Source: Arthrobacter koreensis (GTDB lineage: Bacteria > Actinomycetota > Actinomycetes > Actinomycetales > Micrococcaceae). Taken from it: a DNA stretch of 64,000 bases. The stretch spans positions 434,001 through 498,000 of the forward strand of contig NZ_WACG01000002.1 of the NCBI RefSeq assembly GCF_009193255.1. Reading direction: 5' to 3'. A program made the position numbers and the translations under genes. Below the pieces are notes generated by a model, which was not told where the DNA came from, ran no database searches, and was given only the letters and a program-made list of their open reading frames with translations. Below are positions 17,374 through 26,547 of this stretch, piece after piece (the first letter of the stretch is position 1; every line of letters begins with the position of its first letter).

Positions 17374-20223
17374 ATGACTTCCCCGTCTGAACGGTATCTC
17401 GCCGCCAAGGAACGCACCGGCCACGCACGTACCCGTCTGGGAGTCTTCGAGCAGTCCCTGGGATTCGAGCTTGATCCCTTCCAGCTCGAGGCGTGCCGCT
17501 CGGTGGAGGCAGGCCGCGGCGTCCTGGTTGCCGCCCCGACCGGTGCCGGAAAGACCGTGGTGGGGGAGTTCGCCGTTTACATGGCCCTCGAACGCGGGCT
17601 AAAGGCGTTCTACACCACGCCGATCAAGGCCCTGAGCAACCAGAAGTACACGGAACTCTCCGCGTCCTACGGCGCTGAAAACGTAGGCCTGCTCACCGGA
17701 GACACCAGCATCAATCCGGACGCGCCCGTCGTCGTGATGACCACCGAGGTGCTTCGCAACATGCTCTACGCGAACTCGGACACCCTGGATGACCTCGGCT
17801 ACGTGGTGATGGACGAGGTGCACTACCTCGCCGACCGTTTCCGCGGCGCCGTCTGGGAAGAAGTCATCATCCACCTGGGTTCCGACGTCCAGCTCGTCTC
17901 GCTGAGCGCCACCGTGTCCAACGCCGAGGAGTTCGGCGCCTGGCTGGACACAGTGCGCGGTGATACCGACGTCGTCGTGACCGAACACCGTCCGGTGCCG
18001 CTCTGGCAGCACGTGATGGTTGGCCGGGACATCCTGGACCTGTTCGCCACTGACGTGTCCTTTGACGAGACGGCCGGTGCCGATGCCGGACCGTCCGGCT
18101 CCGGAGGCAAGGTCAAGGTCAACCCCGAACTGCAGGAGCTGGCCCGCAGCGAGTCGCGGCTGAACCAGCGCGGCCGGTGGTCCGGGCCGCGGTCCGGTCC
18201 GGGCGGCCGCAAGCCCGCCAATGCCCGCCGCGGGCCGTCCGGCTCCAACGCTCTGACCCGTACCCCGAGGGCGTCCCGCCCGCAGGTGATCAGCCAGCTG
18301 GACAAGCGGGGACTGCTTCCGGCCATCACCTTCATTTTTTCCCGGAACGCCTGTGACGGCGCTGTCCGCCAGTGCGTGGATTCCGGCCTGACCCTCACCA
18401 GTGAGGCGGAGCGCCAGGTCATCGCCAGGACCGTGGATCAGGCCGCCCGGGACATCCCCGAGGATGACCTGGAAGTCCTGGGCTTCTGGACCTGGCGTGA
18501 AGGGCTGATCCGTGGTTTTGCCGCCCACCACGCCGGGATGCTGCCGACTTTCAAGGAAGTAGTGGAGAAGCTCTTCGCTGCCGGCCTGGTACGGGCGGTG
18601 TTCGCGACTGAAACCCTGGCCCTGGGCGTCAACATGCCCGCACGCTCAGTGGTCCTGGAGAAGCTGGACAAATTCAACGGGGAAGCCCACGTCGATGTGA
18701 CGGCAGGGGAGTACACCCAGCTCACGGGGCGCGCGGGCCGGCGCGGAATCGACGTCGAAGGCCACGCCGTGGTGCTCTGGCAGCCGGGCACTGATCCCGC
18801 GGCTGTAGCCGGGCTCGCGTCCCGCCGGACGTATCCGCTGAACTCATCCTTCCGCCCCACCTACAACATGAGCATCAACCTGATCGCCCAGTTCGGCCGG
18901 GACCGTGCGCGGGAGATCCTTGAATCGTCCTTTGCCCAGTTCCAGGCCGACCGTTCGGTGGTGGGCCTGGCCCGCCAGGTCCGCTCACGCGAGGAATCCC
19001 TGGCCGGCTACGAGAAGGCAATGACCTGCCATCTGGGAGACTTCACCGAGTACGCCGCGCTGCGGCGCCAGCTTTCGGACCTGGAGCACAATGCGTCGCG
19101 GTCCAGGGCACGAAGCCAGCGCAGCGCTGCCGCCGCGTCCCTGGAAACTCTTCGTCCCGGCGACGTCGTGGACATCCCCGGCGGGCGGAACCCGGGCCAC
19201 GCGGTGGTGCTCTCCACAGACTCCGGTGCCCGCGATCCACGCCCGGCCATCCTGACCGAGGACAAGCAGCTGCGCCGCCTGCACGTCCAGGACCTGGACG
19301 GCGCCGTGAATGTGGTGTCCCAAATCCGCATCCCGAAGTCCTTCAACGCCCGGAGCCCCAAGGACCGCCGGGACCTGGCCGCGTCCCTGCGCAACGCGCT
19401 GCGGGAGCACCGTCCGCCGCGTCCAGCAGGCACCCGCGGCGCATCCCTGCACGCCGGTGGCACCGACCGGCAGGAACAGGCCATAGCCGAGCTGCGCCGC
19501 AAGATGCGCGCCCACCCCTGCCACGGCTGCAGCGACCGTGAGGACCATGCCCGCTGGGCCGAACGCTGGTGGAAGCTGCGCCGCGAAACAGACAACCTCG
19601 CGGCGCAAATCCGCGGCCGTACCAACACGATCGCGAAGACCTTCGACCGCGTCAGCTCAGTCCTGGAACACTACGGCTACGTTGCGTCGGACGGAGAGGA
19701 CGCCCTGAAGGTTACCTCCGCCGGCAGCAAGCTTCGTCGAATTTACGGCGAGAAGGACCTGCTGGCCGCCCTCGGCCTGGAGAACGGGGCCTTCGACGAC
19801 GTCGACGCCGTCGAGCTGGCCTGCCTCGCCACCGCACTGGTGTACCAGCCCAAGCGGGAAGAACGGGGCCTGCGCCCGAAGATGCCCAGCGCCGTCCTGG
19901 ACGGAGCCGTGGACATCCTCATCCGGCAGTGGTCCGAGCTGACGGACCTGGAGGAAGCGGATAAGCTCCCCGTCACGGGCGAACCGGAACTGGGCCTGGT
20001 GTGGCCAATGTACAAGTGGGTCCGGGGCAAGCACCTGCAGGTGGCGCTGAACGGCACCGAGCTGGCTGCCGGCGACTTCGTCAGGTGGTCCAAGCAGGTC
20101 ATCGACCTGATCGACCAGCTGGCCAAGGTTCCGGATATTTCCACCGACCTGCGCCGGCGCTGCCGTGAAGCAATCGACCTGATCAAGCGCGGAGTCGTCG
20201 CCTACTCCGCAGTGAGTGAATAA
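17374..20223 (+). CDS. helY: Ski2/Mtr4-like DEAD/DEAH-box RNA helicase HelY
   Basis: A 949-residue superfamily 2 helicase. Motif I is APTGAGKT (about 50-57), motif Ia TTPIKALSNQK, motif II DEVH near 149-152, motif III SLSATVSN, and the C-terminal RecA domain has GVNMPAR and QLTGRAGRRGID. The C-terminal 250 residues form the Ski2-type helical region, and CHGCSDRE is a small Cys cluster. It is the counterpart of M. tuberculosis HelY (Rv2092c), also directly after tatC. A role in RNA turnover is inferred from the Ski2/Mtr4 family. A Gly/Arg-rich insert (about 230-300) interrupts the helicase core. Confidence 0.92.
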   Translation: MTSPSERYLAAKERTGHARTRLGVFEQSLGFELDPFQLEACRSVEAGRGVLVAAPTGAGKTVVGEFAVYMALERGLKAFYTTPIKALSNQKYTELSASYGAENVGLLTGDTSINPDAPVVVMTTEVLRNMLYANSDTLDDLGYVVMDEVHYLADRFRGAVWEEVIIHLGSDVQLVSLSATVSNAEEFGAWLDTVRGDTDVVVTEHRPVPLWQHVMVGRDILDLFATDVSFDETAGADAGPSGSGGKVKVNPELQELARSESRLNQRGRWSGPRSGPGGRKPANARRGPSGSNALTRTPRASRPQVISQLDKRGLLPAITFIFSRNACDGAVRQCVDSGLTLTSEAERQVIARTVDQAARDIPEDDLEVLGFWTWREGLIRGFAAHHAGMLPTFKEVVEKLFAAGLVRAVFATETLALGVNMPARSVVLEKLDKFNGEAHVDVTAGEYTQLTGRAGRRGIDVEGHAVVLWQPGTDPAAVAGLASRRTYPLNSSFRPTYNMSINLIAQFGRDRAREILESSFAQFQADRSVVGLARQVRSREESLAGYEKAMTCHLGDFTEYAALRRQLSDLEHNASRSRARSQRSAAAASLETLRPGDVVDIPGGRNPGHAVVLSTDSGARDPRPAILTEDKQLRRLHVQDLDGAVNVVSQIRIPKSFNARSPKDRRDLAASLRNALREHRPPRPAGTRGASLHAGGTDRQEQAIAELRRKMRAHPCHGCSDREDHARWAERWWKLRRETDNLAAQIRGRTNTIAKTFDRVSSVLEHYGYVASDGEDALKVTSAGSKLRRIYGEKDLLAALGLENGAFDDVDAVELACLATALVYQPKREERGLRPKMPSAVLDGAVDILIRQWSELTDLEEADKLPVTGEPELGLVWPMYKWVRGKHLQVALNGTELAAGDFVRWSKQVIDLIDQLAKVPDISTDLRRRCREAIDLIKRGVVAYSAVSE

Positions 20224-20287
20224 CTTCCGGCCCGTCTGCGTTCCCTTCCACGAGAACCTCGAAACAAACCACAGAACAGGTGAGTCC

Positions 20288-21928
20288 TTGAACAGCACGG
20301 CCCCGGCCAATGCCCTGACCCTTTACCGCAACGGTTCGGTCTACAGCTCAGCAGATCCCTTCGCCACGGCCATGCTGGTGGACGGCGGCACAGTCGCCTG
20401 GGTCGGTTCAGAGCAGGCAGCCACTTCCATCCAGGATGACAAGATGCAGGTGGTGGACCTGCAGGGTGCGCTGGTAGCCCCCGGCTTCGTGGATTCCCAC
20501 GTCCACCTGACGGAGACCGGACTGGCGGCCTCGTCAGTGGACCTCTCCGGTGTGCGAAGCCTGGCCGAGATGCTGGACGCCGTGGCGGCCGAGGCTGGGC
20601 GAACGACCGGCCTGATTATTGGGCACGGCTGGGACGAGTCCGGCTGGCCCGACCGCCGCGTGCCTACCGCCGCTGAACTGGACCGGGCATCGGGGAACCG
20701 CAGCGTTTACCTGGCACGCGCAGATGTGCACTGCGCGGTGGTGTCCGGCACCCTTGCCGCCGAACTTGGGCTCTCGGCACGGGACGGCTGGGAGGACGGC
20801 TTTGTAATCCGGGATGCGCACGAAACTGCGCGTACCGTCTCCCGCAGCCTCTCCCTGACCGAGCGGGCCCGCTACCAGCGCGCGGCCCTGGACCTCGCCG
20901 CTTCGCAGGGAATTGTTGCCGTGGCAGAGATGGCCGCCCCGCATATTGCTCCGGCAGAGGACCTCCGGCAGCTCCTGGGACTTGAAGGCAGCCTCGGCGA
21001 GGCACCGTCACCGCAGGTGCTGCCGTACTGGGGCCAGCTGGCGCAGAGCGAGTCCGAACTCGCGGAGATTGTTTCCTCCTTCGACGGCCGCCTGCTGGGG
21101 CTGGCCGGGGACCTGAACATTGACGGTTCCATCGGTGCGCGGACGGCTTCGCTGCGCGCACCCTACGCTGACGCTCCGGAGACGGAGGGCAGCCTGTACC
21201 TCAGCGCGGAGCAGGCAGCCAGGCACGTGGAACTCGCAACGCGGGCGGGCCTGCAGGCGGGTTTCCATGTCATCGGCGACGCCGGACTGGACACCGTCAT
21301 CCAGGCACTGGACCTGGCGGCAGCTTCCGTTGGCGAGCCGGCCATCCGTGCCGCACACCACCGGCTGGAGCACCTTGAGCTCAGTGACGACTCAGCCATT
21401 GCGGACCTGGTCCGGTTCGGGACCACTGCGAGCATGCAGCCTGCCTTTGACGCGCTCTGGGGCAACGAGGGCGGCATGTACGCCCAGCGGCTGGGGGAGC
21501 GCAGCACGGCAATGAACCGGTTCGCGTCTCTGTTCTCCGCCGGCGTCCCCGTCGTCTTCGGCTCCGATGCCCCGGTAACGGCCCTCGATCCGTGGCGCGC
21601 CGTCCGCGCTGCAGTCATGCACAACAATCCCGCACAGCGCATCTCCGCCCGTGCAGCGTTCATTGCGCATACGCGTGCAGGCTGGCGTGCCGCAGGAACC
21701 GGCAATCCCATGCTCGGGCAGCTCGCTCCGGGTACGCCGGCCTCCTTCGCCGTGTGGGAGGCCGATGAGCTGATGGTGCAGACCCCGGATGCATCGGTAG
21801 CTTCCTGGAGCACCGATCCGCGTGCCGGCACTCCGCTGTTGCCCGCACTGGACACCGAGCAGCTGCCGCGCTGCCTGCAGACCGTCCACCTGGGGACCGA
21901 GCTGTACCGGGCAGCCGATTTTAGCTAG
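20288..21928 (+). CDS. Amidohydrolase family protein (YtcJ-like)
   Basis: A 546-residue metal-dependent hydrolase of the amidohydrolase-3 group. It has VAPGFVDSHVHLTE (metal-binding His71 and His73), HGWDESGWPD, a second metal region around HHRLEHLEL, and FGSDAPVTALDPW with the catalytic Asp. Relatives hydrolyse N-acyl or aryl amides and esters; the substrate here is unknown. I chose TTG 20288 because AGGTGAG precedes it and it starts near the family N-terminus. A longer frame from GTG 20216 would overlap the end of helY. Confidence 0.85.
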   Translation: MNSTAPANALTLYRNGSVYSSADPFATAMLVDGGTVAWVGSEQAATSIQDDKMQVVDLQGALVAPGFVDSHVHLTETGLAASSVDLSGVRSLAEMLDAVAAEAGRTTGLIIGHGWDESGWPDRRVPTAAELDRASGNRSVYLARADVHCAVVSGTLAAELGLSARDGWEDGFVIRDAHETARTVSRSLSLTERARYQRAALDLAASQGIVAVAEMAAPHIAPAEDLRQLLGLEGSLGEAPSPQVLPYWGQLAQSESELAEIVSSFDGRLLGLAGDLNIDGSIGARTASLRAPYADAPETEGSLYLSAEQAARHVELATRAGLQAGFHVIGDAGLDTVIQALDLAAASVGEPAIRAAHHRLEHLELSDDSAIADLVRFGTTASMQPAFDALWGNEGGMYAQRLGERSTAMNRFASLFSAGVPVVFGSDAPVTALDPWRAVRAAVMHNNPAQRISARAAFIAHTRAGWRAAGTGNPMLGQLAPGTPASFAVWEADELMVQTPDASVASWSTDPRAGTPLLPALDTEQLPRCLQTVHLGTELYRAADFS

Positions 21929-22016
21929 GCCCCCGAAAAAAATTAGTACGTCTACTTACCTATGAAGTGGCTTCTGACCTGCGGCGATACACATTAGCGC
22001 CTAGTCAGGAAACATG

Positions 22017-22044
22017 TTGACACCTCCCGCTCAGGACGTAGTCT
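22017..22044 (+). promoter_or_regulatory. Sigma-A-type promoter
   Basis: Perfect TTGACA (22017-22022), 16-nt spacer, TAGTCT (22039-22044); predicted transcription start near 22051. It is the best -35/-10 pair in the window and fires into a stretch without a gene. Confidence 0.65.
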
Positions 22045-22050
22045 AGACAG

Positions 22051-22374
22051 ACCGCGGCACGGACCGGCACCACGCCGGAACCCAGCTGCCCCGGCCCGGG
22101 CACGTTTGTGTGGGGGTGATGGTCCTCCACCCGGAAGCGGTGCAGGGCCATCTGCAGCAACTTTCGCTGCGCACTTGGGGACAGGTTCAACCGTCAGTAG
22201 AAAACAGGTCCGGAGCCTCCGGAACTGGCCCGAAGACGGAGGTGCCTGTCCCTTTGTGCGCCTGCGTCCGGACCAGGCGCACGCCTCGCCAGGCCGGCGT
22301 CGGGCACCGTCCCATATACTGGTGGTTCTGCCCCCGTCCGCAGACCCCTTCCGAGCCGCGATCAGCGCGGCTCG
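22051..22374 (+). ncRNA. Candidate structured RNA or long ppm leader
   Basis: This is the predicted transcript from the promoter at 22017. It contains perfect or near-perfect stems at 22110-22116/22124-22130, 22209-22215/22217-22223 and 22256-22264/22274-22282, and a possible long-range pair 22072-22078/22294-22300. A 9-bp hairpin (22352-22360/22366-22374) may end it. No match to RNase P, tmRNA or SRP RNA core motifs was found by eye. The class is unknown. Confidence 0.3.
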
Positions 22375-22395
22375 TGTTCGTTGAAAGGCCTTTGA

Positions 22396-23124
22396 GTGCG
22401 CGTCCTCACCATCATCCCCACCTACAACGAGATAGAATCGCTGCCCAAAACGCTTCAGCGGCTCCGCGCGGCCGTACCGGACTCGGATGTGCTCATTGCC
22501 GACGACAACAGCCCGGATGGCACCGGCGCCTACGCCGACGAACAGGCGGCACTCGATCCGGCGGTGCACGTGCTGCACCGCAAGGGCAAGGAAGGCCTGG
22601 GAGCGGCATACATTGCAGGGTTCCGCTGGGGCCTTGAACACGGCTACGACGTCCTGGTGGAAATGGACGCTGACGGTTCCCACAAACCGGAGCAGCTCCC
22701 GCTGCTGCTGGAGGCCTCCGCTGCAGGTGCTGACCTCGTGATCGGCTCGCGCTGGGTTCCCGGCGGATCGGTAGTGAACTGGCCGCTGCGCCGCAAGCTG
22801 CTCTCCCGTGCAGGCAGCACCTACAGCCGGCTGATGCTCGGCATCCCGGTCCGGGACATCACCGCAGGATACCGTGCCTTCAAGCGGACCACCCTGGAGA
22901 AGCTGGACCTGTCCGCCGTTGAATCAGTGGGCTACGGCTTCCAGGTTGATATGACCTTCCGGGTGGCCCGGCTCGGCCTGAAGATCACCGAAGTGCCCAT
23001 CACCTTCGTTGAGCGCGAGTTCGGTGCCTCCAAGATGAGCGGCAACATCGTTTTCGAGGCGATTGCCAACGTCACCAAGTGGGGGATGGCAGCTCGCTGG
23101 AACAAACTGACGAAGCGGGGGTAG
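22396..23124 (+). CDS. ppm: Polyprenol monophosphomannose synthase (GT2)
   Basis: Transfers mannose from GDP-mannose to polyprenyl phosphate at the membrane, supplying the mannosyl donor for lipoglycans and protein mannosylation. The 242-residue GT-A domain has the DPM signature IIPTYNEIESL, IADDNSPDGTG, and the DxD-type motif EMDADGSH. RxxFGASKM near the C-terminus (REFGASKMSG) is typical. No C-terminal membrane or acyltransferase domain is present, so this is the catalytic Ppm domain alone. GTG 22396 has GAAAGG 8 nt upstream. Confidence 0.9.
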   Translation: MRVLTIIPTYNEIESLPKTLQRLRAAVPDSDVLIADDNSPDGTGAYADEQAALDPAVHVLHRKGKEGLGAAYIAGFRWGLEHGYDVLVEMDADGSHKPEQLPLLLEASAAGADLVIGSRWVPGGSVVNWPLRRKLLSRAGSTYSRLMLGIPVRDITAGYRAFKRTTLEKLDLSAVESVGYGFQVDMTFRVARLGLKITEVPITFVEREFGASKMSGNIVFEAIANVTKWGMAARWNKLTKRG

Positions 23125-23161
23125 GCCCATCCCGGCGGCCTGGAGGAGGCTGCCGCGGGAA

Positions 23162-23202
23162 ACGGCGAAGGCCGGCAGCGTTGAGCTGCCGGCCTTCGCC
23201 GT
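23162..23202. terminator. Bidirectional terminator between ppm and rbpA
   Basis: A perfect 18-bp stem (23162-23179 with 23185-23202) and 5-nt loop lie between two convergent genes. No long T-tract follows on either side. Confidence 0.8.
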
Positions 23203-23225
23203 GGGGGATGCCGTGCGGCACCTGC

Positions 23226-23573
23226 CTAGGACGCGGCGCGTTCTCCGCGGCGTTCGCGGAGCTTGTCCAGCCGGTCCTGGAGAATCACTTCGAGTTCTTC
23301 GATGCTGCGGCGTTCGAGCAGCATGTCCCAGTGCGTACGCACCGGCTTGTCGTTGCTGGTGTCCGGCTTCTCGCCGTCAACCAGCAGCGCTTCCTTACCG
23401 GTCTTGGAAACCCAGACCGGGGGAACCTCTGCCTCGGCGGCGAAGGTTACGAACACGCGTTCGCCGTCCTCGCAGCGGTACTCGACACGCTGGCGGGGAG
23501 CCGGCTCGACGCCGGATTCCGTCTCCATGCTCTGCGCACCCAGTCGCATACCCCGCAGGCTACGATCGCTCAT
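23226..23573 (-). CDS. rbpA: RNA polymerase-binding protein RbpA
   Basis: An actinobacteria-specific transcription activator that binds RNA polymerase and the principal sigma factor and stabilises the open complex. The 115-residue sequence opens with SDRSLRGMRLG and ends with the sigma-interaction region VRTHWDMLLERRSIEELE. The middle YRCEDGE begins the RbpA core domain; only one Cys remains, so this copy cannot form the four-Cys zinc site seen in some homologues. ATG 23573 is preceded on the coding strand by GAGGGAG. Confidence 0.95.
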   Translation of the reverse strand: MSDRSLRGMRLGAQSMETESGVEPAPRQRVEYRCEDGERVFVTFAAEAEVPPVWVSKTGKEALLVDGEKPDTSNDKPVRTHWDMLLERRSIEELEVILQDRLDKLRERRGERAAS

Positions 23574-23781
23574 CTTTTCTCCCTCATCAGTTTCGAAAGG
23601 CCCAGGGGCCCATCAGTAATGCCCGCTGCCCGTAGGGACAGCCGCTCAAGCTGCTGCCGGCTGCACACCGGCTTTTCTCATCCGGTTCAACGCCAGAACC
23701 GCGAATCCTGTTCCCGTCAGACCCAGAACCCCGGCGAACAGTCAATTATAGCCGGAGACGGGCACTGCGGCGACTGGCAGC

Positions 23782-24771
23782 CTAGGAAGCGCCGTCGCCG
23801 GTGTCGGCACGGAGGGTTGCGGTGGTATCGGTAGACGCGGTTCCGGCGTCGGCAGGCCTTCCGGTCCCGGAGCCAGCCGCCGGCCGGACATCCGGCAGGT
23901 AGTCGCCCAGGGCCGAACCGACACCGCGGAGCGCTTCACCGAGTTCGCTGGGGATGATCCACAGCTTGTTTGAATCACCTTCGGCGAGTTTGGGCAGTGT
24001 TTGAAGGTACTGGTACGCCAGGAGCTTCTGGTCCGGGTTGCCCTTGTGGATCGCGTCAAAGACCTTCTGAATGGCCTGGGCTTCACCGTCAGCGCGGAGG
24101 ATCGCAGCCTTGGCATCACCCTCGGCGGCAAGGATGGCTGCCTGGCGACGGCCCTCAGCGGTGAGGATCTGTGACTGCTTCGTACCTTCGGCAGTGAGGA
24201 TCGTTGCCCGGCGCTCACGCTCGGCGCGCATCTGCTTTTCCATCGAGTCCTGGATGGACAGGGGCGGCTCAATGGCCTTGAGCTCAACCCGGGAAACCCG
24301 GATGCCCCAGCGTCCGGTGGCTTCGTCGAGCACGCCGCGCAGCTGGCCGTTGATCCGGTCGCGGGAGGTCAGCGCTTCTTCGAGGTTCAGGCCGCCGACG
24401 ACGTTGCGGAGGGTCGTCGTGGTCAGCTGTTCCACGGCATGGATGTAGTTGGCAATCTCGTAGGTCGCGGCACGGGCGTCAGTGACCTGGAAGTAGACCA
24501 CGGTGTCGATGGAGACCACGAGGCTGTCCTCGGTGATCACCTGCTGCGGCGGGAAGGACACAACCTGCTCGCGGAGGTCCAGCAGCGGAAGCAGCCGGTC
24601 CACGAACGGGATGAGGATATTCAGGCCCGGATTCAGCGTGCGCAGGTACTTGCCAAGGCGTTCAACGACGCCGGCCCGGGCCTGCGGAATGATCCGGATG
24701 GACTTGACCAGGACGACCAGGACAAAGATGACCAGGACAGCCAGGATGACTAACAGGACGGTGGTTTCCAT
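23782..24771 (-). CDS. SPFH/band 7 (stomatin-prohibitin) membrane protein
   Basis: A 329-residue protein anchored by one N-terminal helix (residues 4-23) followed by the SPFH domain (IIPQARAGVVERLGKY, VSIDTVVYFQVTDA). A long Ala/Glu coiled coil follows (about 180-260, with repeated TAEG/AAEG units such as ILTAEGTKQSQILTAEG). Members form membrane microdomain scaffolds; QmcA is the closest named type. ATG 24771 places the membrane helix at the start; a frame ten codons longer lacks support. nfeD lies upstream on the same strand, a classic pairing. Confidence 0.87.
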   Translation of the reverse strand: METTVLLVILAVLVIFVLVVLVKSIRIIPQARAGVVERLGKYLRTLNPGLNILIPFVDRLLPLLDLREQVVSFPPQQVITEDSLVVSIDTVVYFQVTDARAATYEIANYIHAVEQLTTTTLRNVVGGLNLEEALTSRDRINGQLRGVLDEATGRWGIRVSRVELKAIEPPLSIQDSMEKQMRAERERRATILTAEGTKQSQILTAEGRRQAAILAAEGDAKAAILRADGEAQAIQKVFDAIHKGNPDQKLLAYQYLQTLPKLAEGDSNKLWIIPSELGEALRGVGSALGDYLPDVRPAAGSGTGRPADAGTASTDTTATLRADTGDGAS

Positions 24772-24879
24772 ATTCCCCCTTGCATTGCGGCCGGACAGCA
24801 TTGGTGTCCGGCCTGGTTGTTGCCCCGTGCCAAGGAGCGCTGGGACCCCGTCCGGTTGGCGGGGTTCCCGTGGTGGTAG

Positions 24880-25401
24880 TTAGCGGCGGCCGTTCACACC
24901 GCCGTCGTCTTCGGGGTGCCCGTCGATGGACCGGGTATCAGCGGCGCGCAGCGGCTCCACGACCGCGGTGGCGCCTTCGATCCGGGTTACCTCCACCTGC
25001 TCGCCCGCAGGCAGCAGGGAGCCGTCTCCGGTGCGCGCGGTCCAGGTATCTCCCGCGAGCTTTACCGTCCCGGTGCGGGACCCCACGGGCTCCAGCGTCA
25101 CGGCGGTGTCCCCGATGAGCCGCTCTATGTTCGAGCGCTGCTCCTTGCTCCCGGTCTTGAGGTGTTTCAGGGCAGCGGGCCTGACCAGGACAATCATCAG
25201 CAGTGCAACGACGCAGAAGACGACGACCTGCAGGAAAAGGGGCGCGGAGAGAATCGCGGCCAGCATGGCAGCCAGGGCACCCACCGAGAGCATGGCAAAG
25301 AAGAGGTCCAGGGTGAGGGTCTCGATCGCCGCGAAACCCAGGAAGAGGACGAGCCAGAGAACCCAGCCGTAGTCGACAAGCCAGTTGTACAGTTCCTGCA
25401 T
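24880..25401 (-). CDS. NfeD-like membrane protein
   Basis: A 173-residue protein with three to four membrane helices in the first 100 residues and a C-terminal OB-fold domain (about 110-160, IGDTAVTLEPVGSRTGTVKLAGDTW), the standard short NfeD arrangement. NfeD proteins partner with SPFH proteins, and the SPFH gene follows 108 nt downstream. ATG 25401 is chosen because GGAGGGA lies upstream; an ATG eight codons earlier lacks such a site. The last 20 residues are polar and end NGRR. Confidence 0.85.
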   Translation of the reverse strand: MQELYNWLVDYGWVLWLVLFLGFAAIETLTLDLFFAMLSVGALAAMLAAILSAPLFLQVVVFCVVALLMIVLVRPAALKHLKTGSKEQRSNIERLIGDTAVTLEPVGSRTGTVKLAGDTWTARTGDGSLLPAGEQVEVTRIEGATAVVEPLRAADTRSIDGHPEDDGGVNGRR

Positions 25402-25594
25402 GATCTTCCCTCCGGCTCCGACCATCCCGGTGCCGGGTGCTGCAGAGCCGTCCAGCGCCGGGCGGAGTGGGTTAGTTACGGGCTTTGTGGCTTATTCTGC
25501 CTGATAAACGCGGGTTTACCTAGGCGCACCCGGTTACGGGTGTGGCACGATTCGGGGCCGCGGGCGTACCTGCGGCCCGGGGATCAGCGCCTGT

Positions 25595-26452
25595 TCAGGC
25601 CGCAGCCCGGAACTGCTGCAACGCAAATGCCGCGGTTACCGGCAGCGGGAATTCGGTTCGGTCAAGGGTGCCGGCGAGGGCATCCGCGTCCACGTGGTGC
25701 GCGGAAGGACCCATCAGGACCACGTTTTCGACGTCGGTCCGGCCCAGTGCCATGGTGTACTCAAGATGCTCCGCCGGCCCGGCCTCGAATTCGGGTCCCA
25801 GTGACTGCGCCACACGCGCTTCCTTTTCACTGCCGATCTCCAGCATGCCGGCCAGGCCCCGTATCTCCTGCAGGTGGCCCGGCAGGGGAGTGACTACCAG
25901 AAGCACGCCGCCCGGGGCGAGCACCCGGCGGAATTCGGCGGCGTTCCGGGGCGCGAAGACGTTGAGCAGGACGTCGGCTGCCCCGTCCGCCAGCGGCAGC
26001 GGGCGCCATACATCCCATACCAGGGCGAAGCCCGCCGGCAGCACCCGTGCGGCCCGGCGAAGGGCGAACTTCGAAATGTCCAGCGCAACGGATACGGATG
26101 CTCCCGCTGCCTGTTCCGCTTCCCGGAGGTAGTAGCCGGTGCCGGCCCCGGCGTCGAGGAGGACAGGTCCGGTTCCAGCATCTGCGGCTGATGCTCCAGC
26201 CGCCAGGTCGGCTAGCCTGCGTGCCAGCGGCTCGTAATGTCCGGCCTCGAGGAACGCACTCCGCGCCTGGACCATCGCCGCGGTATCCGCCTGGAACTTG
26301 GTGCCGGCCCCGGTAAGCAGGTTGAAGTATCCCTGCTTGGCGGCGTCGTACCGGTGTCCCGAGGGACAGCTGAGCCGGGTCCGTGCAGCATCAGGGCGAA
26401 GGTCACCGCCGCAGTTTGGGCAGGTCAGCAGGCGGCGTTTTCCGGTGGGCAT
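25595..26452 (-). CDS. RlmA-like 23S rRNA (guanine-N1)-methyltransferase
   Basis: A 285-residue SAM-dependent methyltransferase. It begins with a zinc-binding knuckle (CPNCGG at about 11-16, CPSGH at about 29-33) followed by AKQGYFNLL, the hallmark of the RlmA/TlrB group that methylates G745 or G748 in 23S rRNA helix 35. The Rossmann motif LLDAGAGTGYYL is near residues 98-109, then SVALDISKFAL. The Gram-positive members usually modify G748, but the target base cannot be decided here. A TANNNT element lies 6 nt upstream on the coding strand. Confidence 0.85.
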   Translation of the reverse strand: MPTGKRRLLTCPNCGGDLRPDAARTRLSCPSGHRYDAAKQGYFNLLTGAGTKFQADTAAMVQARSAFLEAGHYEPLARRLADLAAGASAADAGTGPVLLDAGAGTGYYLREAEQAAGASVSVALDISKFALRRAARVLPAGFALVWDVWRPLPLADGAADVLLNVFAPRNAAEFRRVLAPGGVLLVVTPLPGHLQEIRGLAGMLEIGSEKEARVAQSLGPEFEAGPAEHLEYTMALGRTDVENVVLMGPSAHHVDADALAGTLDRTEFPLPVTAAFALQQFRAAA

Positions 26453-26458
26453 ATCCCA

Positions 26459-26464
26459 ATCTTA
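26459..26464 (-). promoter_or_regulatory. -10 hexamer of the leaderless RlmA-like gene
   Basis: TAAGAT on the minus strand ends 6 nt before ATG 26452. Confidence 0.55.
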
Positions 26465-26534
26465 GGCCGCGCACGGTTCCGGCCAGCGAGCGCGGTCCTT
26501 TCCGGGTGCCGCCTGGGGAGCGCCGGTGTATTGC

Positions 26535-26540
26535 TAGGCT
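26535..26540 (+). promoter_or_regulatory. -10 hexamer of the leaderless S9 peptidase gene
   Basis: TAGGCT ends 7 nt before ATG 26548. The gene is divergent from the RlmA-like gene, 95 nt apart. Confidence 0.5.
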
Positions 26541-26547
26541 CGGTTCC

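Larger units (their letters stand above)
21929..22395. other. 467-nt intergenic interval with promoter and hairpins
   Basis: No convincing protein gene on either strand. It opens with an AT-richer pocket (21930-22020), then a good promoter (22017-22044), then several strong hairpins: 22110-22130, 22209-22223, 22256-22282 (9-bp perfect stem) and 22352-22374. It could hold a non-coding RNA or a long structured leader of ppm. Confidence 0.6.

Noticed and set aside
22106-22384. Frames within the interval before ppm
   Set aside because: Short, Pro/Arg rich, no ribosome binding site; two frames overlap each other. The RNA-structure explanation is stronger.
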